Assembly (NCBI GenBank): GCA_029891345.1
Contig: CM057005.1
Location: 63,949,260-64,013,259, forward strand
Length of the DNA: 64,000 nt
DNA from: Dryococelus australis
Lineage: Eukaryota; Arthropoda; Insecta; Phasmatodea; Phasmatidae
Reading direction: 5' to 3'
Shown: one piece after another, positions 55,925-64,000 of the stretch
Layout of the letters: every line of letters begins with the position of its first letter
How positions within the stretch are numbered: the stretch's first letter is position 1
Program-made: the position numbers and the translations under genes
The notes under the pieces: model-generated
What the model was told of the DNA's origin: nothing
Databases searched by the model: none
The model's input: the letters and a program-made list of their open reading frames with translations, nothing else

Positions 55925-57285
55925 TAGACCCACTAAGTAAATTGAATGTTAAAGTGAGATAGCCCGTTATTACACTCAGTTAGGCTATCAACTGTTTCCT
56001 ACGTATTCGATCTTTCACGAAAATGGCTCTAAAATACGAAATTTTTGCTTTAAAGATCGTGACGTGCTCCATGTACCGTGAAGGCGTAACGCTGTTATTT
56101 GCCACCTACGAAATAACCGAGATATCCTAAAAACTTCAGTTATATACCAACTGTTCACGAATCCAGTGACTGGTTGAGTCACATTCATAAGAGTTAAAAA
56201 TAACACTGGCATTCGATACTTTAATCCAGGATTGTCCAACATGCAGATCGTGGGCTGGAAGTGGCCCCGAGCGATATTTATACAGCTCTCATATAAGAAA
56301 TTGCACATGTGAACGTGTGGTCGCGACCGGCAACATGAATCAATGTGGTCATTCATGCACTAGTCATTTCTTCAGGTCAGCTCGAAATTTTACAGTAAAT
56401 ACGCTTTTACTGTTTAATTTATTTTTGTTTCGCAGATCTGCAAGTGTCAATTTTTTGAGTTTCATATTTATAATTATGTCATTGACGGCCGAACAATAAA
56501 AGTGTTGATGACCTTCATTCTCTTTCCGTGTCATTTACCAGCGAAATTCAGCTTTTTTTTTTCTGCGTGCGGCCATTTAACTGACAGATAAATACGCGCA
56601 GAACTATATTTTTTTAATATCCCGACAACCCTGATTTAATCTTATAAACGTATGCAAATTGCTTTCATTTCAAAATATCTTAGCAGCAGAGCAACATGTC
56701 CCTCCAAAAATCACCGGTGTCACATGCTGCAAACTACATGATCAGCAGTTTGTCAGCCAATTCTAAACAAAACACATGTCAGTTGATAAATGTAACATTC
56801 TTTACTTATTTTCTAAAAATGGAAAAAGCCTTGATGTGTATCACTCATGTATTACCAACCAACAAGTTAAATCTTTTTTCAACAGCAAGATATGTATACA
56901 CTCCTTGCAAAACAGGAAATTTGATAGGAAGTGGATAAATTTAATCTTTATGCAATACACACTATTACTAATTACATACAACTTAAGAATTTAAAAGACA
57001 CTTATATCAGGAACACGGGCAAGAAATATACATGAAGCACAAGTAAGTTAGTTCAGTTGTATAAATGACACAATATTCGTTAATAAAAACAAACGATATG
57101 ATTAAACACTACCTGTTACTGGCGGCTTCAGCCCCGTGCAAAGTAATATAAAAAAAACAGACCACCAACCAGCACCTACTCAAATGGTTGGTGGCATATT
57201 TTATGTATTTCCTAAGAAACTGTTCGTTTTTCCGTGGTGAAAAGTACCATATGTGCTAATCCAGAATATAATCTACCCCTGTCCC
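55925..57285. other. Unassigned DNA with a possible hAT terminus
   Basis: At about 56227-56272 the phrase GTCCAACATGCAGATCGTGG followed by GTGGCCCC resembles the 'GTCCAA...GGCCC' ends of hAT-type elements. No partner end was found. The rest is AT-rich. Confidence 0.3.
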
Positions 57286-57289
57286 AAAT

Positions 57290-57427
57290 TGCATCCAAAT
57301 CCCTAGAGCTGTTATGATGTGATTGAGTAACAAATAAACATACAAACTTTCGCATTTATAATATTACTAGCGGCCAGCCATCGCTTCGCTCACGTTTTAT
57401 GGAGTTATTGAAATACATACCTATATA
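57290..57427 (-). mobile_element. Helitron-like termini, minus strand
   Basis: Read on the minus strand, GAGCGAAGCGATGGCTGGCC then GCTAGT gives a typical Helitron-like 3' end at 57366-57371. It is followed at once by AATATTATAAATGCGAAAGT and TTGTATGTTTATTTGTTACT, the usual start of a related repeat. This looks like a tail-to-head junction of two copies. Confidence 0.5.
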
Positions 57428-57613
57428 TGTGACTACCCGCGACTACCTGCGACTACCTGCGACATCTTCCGACACCCGCGACTACCCATGAGTACTTCCG
57501 ACTACCCATGACTACTTGCGACAACTTGCCACAACCTGCGACTACCTTACCTTCAACTACCCGTGACTACCTGCGAATACCTGTGACTACTTGCGACAAA
57601 TTGCGACTACTAC
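57428..57613 (+). repeat. Degenerate ~10-bp minisatellite (CGACTACCTG)
   Basis: About 18 units of GACTACCTGC and variants (GACTACCCAT, GACAACTTGC, GAATACCTGT). Units differ from each other, so the array is old. It starts just beside the Helitron-like terminus. Confidence 0.9.
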
Positions 57614-57619
57614 GTGTGT

Positions 57620-57650
57620 CTATATATATAGTTATAAATATATATGTTGT

Positions 57651-57686
<36 letters not shown>

Positions 57687-57836
57687 GATTATTGCCGTTT
57701 TGAATGGTTAGTTTACGCATAGAAAATAACATATATGCAGATATATTCCACTACTTCGCTCTAAAATTCTACGCACCCGTGATTCTTTAAGAAGAAAGAA
57801 AGAAGATGATGAATGATGAAGTACTGTTGTGGCTTG

Positions 57837-57889
<53 letters not shown>

Positions 57890-57890
57890 T
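57620..57890. repeat. (TA)n microsatellites flanking short unique DNA
   Basis: TA runs at 57648-57675 and 57838-57886 with about 160 bp between them. A 15-bp tandem (TGAATGTATTTATC) of four units follows at 57896-57966. Confidence 0.9.
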
Positions 57891-57934
57891 TATCAAATGT
57901 ATTTATCTGAATGTATTTATCTGAATGTATTTAT

Positions 57935-58160
57935 CTACCAAATGTATTTATCTGAATGTGTTTAACAGCGCTCGTGTAACCACGGTCTAGGTCCGCTACT
58001 GCTTAAGAATATGTCAGCACTTTGTGTGTACCAATTAAATCGCTCGTTCTGTTCAGGAGGGGGAGGAGGGGGGAGGGAGCTTTTCTAAATCGTACTTACT
58101 CATACGAATTTGTTTATTACATGCAAATGTAGTATATTCACACGTGCAGGCGCACATGTA

Positions 58161-58245
<85 letters not shown>

Positions 58246-58482
58246 TGTGTGTTTTTACATGTGCGCCTGCACGTGTGAATATACTACATTTGCATGTAAT
58301 AAACAAATTCGTATGAGTAAGTACGATTTAGAAAAGCTCCCTCCCCCCTCCTCGCCCCTCCTGAACAGAACGAGCGATTTAATTGGTACACACAAAGTGC
58401 TGACATATTCTTAAGCAGTAGCGGACCTAGACAGTGGTTACACGAGCGCTGTTAAACACATTCAGATAAATACATTTGGTAG
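57935..58482. repeat. ~548-bp near-perfect palindrome
   Basis: CTACCAAATGTATTTATCTG at 57935 pairs with CAGATAAATACATTTGGTAG ending at 58482. Pairing continues inward with about 1% mismatch through AACAGCGCTCGTGTAACCAC, GTCTAGGTCCGCTACTGC, the G-rich GGAGGGGGAGGAGG block and GTAGTATATTCACACGTGCA, to a CA/TA microsatellite centre near 58165-58250. The same 68-residue frame appears on both strands (58100-58306 and 58110-58316) purely because of the symmetry. The CA part is longer on the left arm, so the microsatellite expanded after the palindrome formed. Confidence 0.96.
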
Positions 58483-59995
58483 CCATGTCTGAACAAGTTT
58501 AAAAACAGGACATGTTTTTGTGGTCACACGCCCAAAGCGGAAATTCTAACCTCAACAAACATGGAACTTAAAACGTATGATATTTAATTATAATAGCCTT
58601 CAACATTGATCACTATTGATATTTCTAATTGTCATGAAACCTGCACTTTTACTGTAATGGCATAATGGGTGGGTATTAGTACATTCAACCTTAAACTTAA
58701 ATTAATCTAACAAGTGCAGAAATTCCCACCAAATACAGCAATATTTTTTACACTGCTTGTTTACTTCGAAGCAGCCAATAGGAGCGCAGCAGATAAGAGA
58801 AGTCATTCGAAACTACTTATGAAAACTTTTCACTTTGAACGAGAAGCAACTGCGGTCAAAACTCGTTCTAAGGTAATGTAACCTCTTCGATAACTGAACT
58901 TGTTTGAGTGATGTAGTTCTGCATCCCGTGTAATCGCGGCGCTAGACGTACAGTTTGGTCGTGCAAATGGTGAGTTGTTGCGCGGCGTTTAGGGGGGAGG
59001 GGGAAGTCACTTCCATATTATACAGCTGCATATGTAGACTTTCGAGCCACGGCATAGAAGAAGGGCGCTGCCACACCATTATTTTAGGAAATAATATTTA
59101 ATTAATTTCATGAAATCAGTAAATTAAACAATTCTGTTATTATTTCAGATTTTTTAAAAATTCGATTTCATGTCAAAGTAAGGATTTTTTTAAGGAGGGG
59201 AGGGGAGAATCATACCTCCTGTGACACCTCTCCCACCTCCTGAAACCACCCTGTTTCTAGGTTCAGTTTGTGAGGTTTTCCCGGCCTTGAGAACTCTCAA
59301 ATACGGAGAGATGGGAAGGAAGAATACTTTTGGAGGGCGAGTGGGTGGAATTGAGGGGGGGGGGGGGGGCGAGGATACACACTGCCTTGGGGAGGGAAGA
59401 AGGTTGAACTGCATCAAACCACAGCTTAGCTTGACAGCCTCCCATCTGCTCTAAGAGTTTTACACATTACAGATATTATTTCGGTGTTGGGTGTAAATTA
59501 TGTTGTTAATGCATATGTTTTCGAGAGAGGCCCGGCCCCTCTGGCCACGCCTGCGTGTCGCACCCCTAAGCCAAACAGTTTTTGCCTAATATTCTAGGAT
59601 ATAAATTCATTCTGGAATTCGGGAGGGGATATTTCTACATGATATCCTTCCTCTTTCTCCTTATGACCCTGCTTTGGACAGAAAGGTTTGTATCTGTGTA
59701 TCCTCTTACGCCTTGTATATAGGATCTCATTGAAACAATTTTAATAATATGTCACGTGACACGAATTAGTCAACTGAAGTTAAGTCGTATTTGGTATTTT
59801 AGTATTGTTACAATTTTCTAGACCAAAATTTCCACAGTAAATTGATATCACTAGCTGATTACATTTAATGAATTCAATCAATACAATTTACGATTATCTC
59901 AAAGAAATTAATGTAATTAAATATTTTAAAAATCAGTCCCAATAGATATTGTATCAATCCTAGTAAATTACGTTATAAATTAAACGTCCAGATTT
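58483..59995. other. Unassigned DNA with G-rich runs
   Basis: A 15-G run lies at 59355-59369, with GGGGAGGGG words at 59190-59230 and 58990-59005. No gene recognised; frames at 59190-59454 on both strands follow from base composition. Confidence 0.4.
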
Positions 59996-59999
59996 GACA

Positions 60000-60550
60000 G
60001 TTCCAATATTTACATTAAAACCGTTGTCACACATTCATTCAGCCCCACCTCATTTCAGTCCAGGTCCCACAAGTAGAGTTCTCCGAGCGCCCTCATTCAC
60101 AGGCGCCTTCACTCGTCAGGTATCACGCCATCTCGTCCGTTCACACCTCAAATACCTCGTCCGCCGTCGTCTCGCAATCTCCCGTCGCCGTCCGTCCTCT
60201 TCACCGACGTTCCTCGCCGCACTCGACTCCGCTCGGTTACCGCACTCAGTAAAACACACCCACCAACAGATTCCCGACCCTTGGAACGCTGCAGTATTTA
60301 TAGGGTCATAAGCCATCGCCTAGAATTTTCGCTAAATGCCGCGTTGGGCCGAGGGTCGCATAATATTCTTGCACATCCACTTAACTCGTCGGCTTCTCCA
60401 GCCGTTGGGGGGAGGGGAGGGGTTGTGATGCCAGTCAGGTCGCCGCTGTCAATCATTCCCCGGCTGCGGGCGAGCGATGGGGCAGCGAGTGGGTCTGCCT
60501 AGGGGGGAGGTTCGAGGTGTTATCCCCCCCCCCCCACACACACACCCACA
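60000..60550. other. GC-rich block with TATA-like word and C run
   Basis: It is much richer in GC and CpG than its surroundings, with many CGTC words between 60110 and 60240 and TATTTATAGGG at 60294-60304. It ends in a C11 run and ACACACACCCACAC (60524-60550). It could be a solo LTR, a promoter region of an unseen gene or a DNA-element fragment. The 105-codon plus frame at 59994-60311 shows no known domain. Confidence 0.3.
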
Positions 60551-61440
60551 CTGAGAGCCAGACCGCGCATGGAGCCCGCGTCTAGTGCGAGCGTCAACGC
60601 GTAACGGTATTTATCTTTTAGTATGAAACTTAACTTAAATACTAAATCACTAACGGCAACCATCTTCGAACAAGTGACTATCGTAGAGTCCAAACTGAAT
60701 GCTACTAAATACTAAAATACTGATATAATAAATGGTTAGTTCAAACACAGCCTGAATATAATGTTCAACAATAAATTTCACAACTGTCGGCTGTAAAAAA
60801 AAAAAAAAAACTGTAATACGAGACAAACATTTTGAGAAAAAGCACAAACTCTATAAAGGCTTCAGCAAGCCAACGAGATGAAATATTTTAACAGCTAAAT
60901 TATTTACAGCCGAATGTAAATACATTTCATTTTGTTAAGCATACGTCGCATAAAGTGAATGATTTACAAACTGAAAACATAAACAAATAAGTAAGATGTA
61001 GAGACAGTGTCACTGCAACAGTAATAATATTCACTGTGCTTAGCTTTGCACAAGGCTTATGTTTACATTGAAAATAAGGTTTTAGTATTTTATTGCTGGC
61101 CTGCTCAGTGCAGGAAGGTTTACGTGTAGCGGCAGATCCCACGAGATGGAAATTAAAAGAATATATATTTGGCTACATTTGTGGTTAATATACATACTAC
61201 AAACAATTACTGATCATAACTTTTAGGTAATGACAACCGTTATAAAGCAAAATGTTTGGGTTTCATGCTGGTATGTTACGCTTAATAAAATTGTAGCGGA
61301 AAAAAAATTATATTAAGGCATGATTTAACCAGACAAACAAATATCATTACTTTAAAGTAGGTACTACAAAAGTGTATATTGTAAATTTTTATCTTATAAT
61401 ATCAAAATGTTTGTAATTATGTGCAAGTAGAATAATTTGG
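60551..61440. other. Unassigned AT-rich DNA
   Basis: No recognised gene or repeat. Confidence 0.35.
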
Positions 61441-61621
61441 GGAAGTCAGACACATCGGGACCTGGGCCCAGAGTTCGGAGCTGTTCGTGCTGTGTCATTC
61501 CGGTCCCCTTGCGGCCATCATTCCTACGATTTTTTTTACCTCAAAATTGACCATTTCCTCTCGAAATCGACTAAATCTCCCTCAAAATTTCCCTTTTTCC
61601 CTCAAAATGTTCTGTTTTTTC

Positions 61622-61652
<31 letters not shown>

Positions 61653-62060
61653 CCGATCCTCCCACTTGCAAAAACGAGCCACAGAAATGCACTTTTAGAT
61701 CCATCGGAAGGGTTTGAGAGACTCGCTTCTCGAAGGCAGAGCAGGGGCGGCCATGTTGGTTTTACTGGTGTAGGGTATGCAAAATCGACACACTGGGTTC
61801 AGGGTCCGGAGTCAGACCTAACCATCAGCCATCTTGGTTCTTTCAGCCATTTTGACCACCATGTTGGATATCGGTGACTTTTACCTTGATCTCACTGACC
61901 TTTGACCTTGAACTCAGAAATTGCTAACAAATCCCTAAAATTCTAGAAAATCCCAAATAATTCCAAAAACATCCCACACATTTATAACAAATTATTAAAA
62001 AATTTGATTTAAAAAATTATTAAATTAAAATTTTAAATGTTTGGGTTTAGAGGGGACGGG
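61440..62060 (+). repeat. Probable dispersed repeat with CCATNTTG words
   Basis: The block has short tandem CCCTCAAAAT words (61535-61615), a 29-A run (61625-61652), and then repeated GGCCATGTTGG, GCCATCTTGG, GCCATTTTGACC and CCATGTTGGAT words (61750-61870), followed by TGACCTTTGACCTTGAAC. Such word sets are typical of old invertebrate repeats. Class not determined. Confidence 0.35.
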
Positions 62061-62339
62061 GGCAGTGAAGGCTGCTGAGGGAAGGGGCCGGGGCGCCGCC
62101 CTCCTAATAAAACTTCAGAACATAGACCTCTACTTATCAGCTACTTAGCAAATAATACTGCGTACGAATATGGAGGTGATTTATTCCAGGCAATGTTTTT
62201 GAAATGGATGAGACTCTTTAACGAGAGAAATGTTTTTGGAAATGCCGAGTGGTGGGGCTGCAGACAGAGCGATAAAGCAATCACCAGCTATCTTTAGCGA
62301 CGAAGAAAAGAATTCAAACCAACTTAAGTTTATGAGGCT

Positions 62340-62640
62340 GGCCACACTGGCGCTAGGCGATCGCGTCATTGCTCATTAACCAAATAATTTTGATTTCTGA
62401 ACGTTGGTCGCTCGCGTTTTCTTGTGTACGGAACATGGCGTCGAAGGAACTATAGATCAGCGCTGTGCAGTACCGTCCGGTGTTGTGGCAACACACCCGT
62501 CAAGATTGTAAGAATCGTACCACTACAGATGAGTGGCAAGATGTATATGTAGGAACTTTGTGTGGAATGCCAGGTATTAACAATACAGTTATTAGATTGG
62601 AGGTTTACACTTTGTGATAAATGTTAGTAATTGAAGCCTT
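62340..62640 (+). mobile_element. PIF/Harbinger-like element, left part
   Basis: GGCCACACTGGCGCTAGGCG starting at 62340 is of the CCACACTGGCG type found at Harbinger termini. Ninety-five bases later a MADF-domain frame begins, and MADF/Myb-like proteins are the usual second gene of this superfamily. No right terminus or transposase was found, so only one side is present or recognisable. Confidence 0.5.
62435..62573 (+). pseudogene. MADF-domain exon relic
   Basis: ATG at 62435 reads MASKEL, then a TAG stop, then in the same frame a VQYRPVLWQHTRQDCKNRTT word, then DEWQDVYVGTLCGMPG up to CAG|GTATTA at 62573. The pattern YRPVLW....DYKNR....W is the start of a MADF domain, a DNA-binding Myb-like fold. 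The frame ends at a plausible splice donor. One stop codon disables it unless translation starts elsewhere. Confidence 0.7.
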
Positions 62641-62644
62641 TTTG

Positions 62645-63420
62645 TTTTCGATGGATTTGTCCTTTATTATAGTACTTACAAATCCTTGAAAGAACGATAT
62701 TGCAATATTATTTGTTTTATAAATTGCCAGTTAATAAACAGTGTCTACAGTGCGGTGGATTTGAACATAAAACAAATATGCATCGTTGCCCCTCGTTAAC
62801 ATTCCCATTAGTGCATTTCTACTGATGCTATAGTGTGCTACACGACACTTTTGCTATGTAACACGTTTTGTACTGAAAGGAGGTGTCTGGCAAGACGTTG
62901 ATAAATTTTCTGACATATGTTGTTCTCATTAACAAACGGAACACACGAGAATCTTAGAAAATGTAAATTACGTTAGCGTAAAACATGTGACTAATATTTA
63001 TTGTAAATATAATATACACATATTAATGTAAAAATATATAGAGTTTTAACAAGTACAATAATTTATTATATTATAATATTTGGTTTATAATTCTTAGCAG
63101 AATATGTGTAAATAATAAATAAGAATTTTATAATGTAAAACATATGTAGTCATCAGCCCCCTTTCAAGAACGTTGAAGATGTATTGATAGAAAAAAATAA
63201 TGGTTGCATGGTCGTAAACTGCTAGAGAGGTGAATACAATTAATTCCCCAATCACAATGCAGTAATATTCTTCTTTAATCAAATCTGCCAATAGGGGTGT
63301 ATGTTACCAAATATGGCGACAACCATAATTTTCTTGGTAGTGGGGTGTTTGGAAGTTCATTAGGCTGTAGAGGGATCTTCATTGGAACAGCCAATCACAG
63401 TTCTTTTCTTCAAAATGTCA
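62645..63420. other. Unassigned AT-rich DNA
   Basis: No recognised gene or repeat. Confidence 0.35.
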
Positions 63421-63424
63421 AAAT

Positions 63425-63754
63425 ATGGTGAGCACTGTGTCACACTTTGGCGGAACGTTCGTTATCTCAAACTGCGCGCTGCCCAAGGCGCACGTGATGT
63501 CACACCCGCTGGACGGCGAAGAAGGGACACCAGCGCTCCACGTCGCTGCGTATGCGGGAGCAAGAACTAACACCCACAGTGCCAGCCGAGTTCTAGCCCA
63601 CACATTTTGGACGGGCACCGGGCATGAATTCATTATTAAAAAGTGCCATGAAATCAAATTCCAACCGCACCAGGTTTTCATCAGATGCAGCGTGCAGCAA
63701 ACAGGTTTGCAATTATGTAAGTTTAAGTATATTCTTGTAAGTCCCAATATATAA
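63425..63754 (+). other. Open frame in a GC-richer patch, unrecognised
   Basis: A 109-codon plus frame includes EEGTPALHVAAYAGARTN, which looks like the start of an ankyrin repeat (G-TPLH-AA--G). The minus strand is open over the same interval (155 codons, 63418-63885). A single ankyrin-like word without a second repeat is weak evidence, and the frame may be chance. Confidence 0.2.
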
Positions 63755-64000
63755 ATTTTATTTGTCAAACTTCCAGTCTTTTTCCGTGCGTGCGGAAAAT
63801 TAACTTCAGACTTTGTCGCGTTGAACGGGGCGGGCCAGGAGACAACAAAATCACGTAGTTTCCGATGAAGTTGTCTCAACACCATATTCTACATTCTACT
63901 GAAAAGACCTAACCTAAAACCGTATTGTTCTACCATCCATGCTTTGTTAAAAATAATGTTCAATGCTCTTTGGCAGAATTACATTCTGCAGAAAGGATGC
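63755..64000. other. Unassigned DNA at window end
   Basis: Nothing recognised. Confidence 0.3.

Noticed and set aside
57428..57613. CRISPR array
   Set aside because: Units of about 10 bp without spacers in a eukaryotic genome; it is a degenerate minisatellite.
58100..58316. Identical 68-residue frames on both strands
   Set aside because: The identity follows from the palindrome; the centre is His-Thr or Ile-Tyr repeat from the microsatellite.
59190..59454. Overlapping proline- and glycine-rich frames on both strands
   Set aside because: They arise from G-rich runs and have no domain resemblance.
63385..63440. Short first exon MSKYG with GTGAGC donor
   Set aside because: Five codons and a generic donor are too little evidence; no promoter or downstream exon was seen.

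Overview
The window is AT-rich, intron-scale eukaryotic DNA. It has no bacterial gene order, no operons and no long intact host ORF. Its contents are Tc1/mariner, piggyBac-like, Harbinger-like and Helitron-like relics, an R1/jockey-type LINE, a Gypsy LTR retrotransposon, and many copies of a tRNA-derived SINE and of short terminal-inverted-repeat elements. This fits a large, repeat-rich invertebrate genome, most likely an arthropod and probably a hemimetabolous insect. That placement is inferred from the repeat types; no species-diagnostic gene is visible.

Layout. From 0 to 15 kb there are short inverted-repeat elements (families A, B and C below), two SINEs, a 785-bp element with about 280-bp arms (13.7-14.4 kb), and unassigned AT-rich DNA. 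At 15.68-16.08 kb a 131-bp unit is repeated three times almost without change; each unit carries, on the minus strand, an ATG reading frame ending at a consensus splice donor. From 17.6 to 25.3 kb lies a nested set of insertions: a dead Tc1-like transposase gene, cut by one minus-strand SINE, by about 590 bp of unknown DNA, and by a second SINE that is itself split by a 5.5-kb LINE. From 28.7 to 31.3 kb there are family A and B elements, a SINE flanked by a 14-bp target duplication, and a DD(about 41)D transposase relic cut by another SINE. From 31.9 to 36.7 kb a degenerate Gypsy element on the minus strand keeps gag, zinc knuckles, protease, RT, RNase H and integrase.

From 37.6 to 52 kb there is a SINE split at TTAA by a piggyBac-like MITE, many more family A-C elements, a second tRNA-derived SINE, an unrecognised acidic reading frame, and a family A element split by about 650 bp. 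From 52 to 58.5 kb there are tandem repeats, Helitron-like ends, a LINE 3' fragment, a 10-bp minisatellite, and a near-perfect palindrome of about 550 bp. From 58.5 to 64 kb there is G/C-homopolymer DNA, a GC-rich block, and a MADF-domain exon relic next to a Harbinger-like terminus.

How the parts relate. Most of the window is an archive of transposition with readable order. At least seven insertions-within-insertions can be ordered from split copies, and target-site duplications support five of the SINE insertions. The only candidate host-gene piece is the triplicated exon-like unit on the minus strand at 15.7-16.0 kb. No functional rRNA, tRNA, CRISPR array or prokaryotic regulatory element was found.
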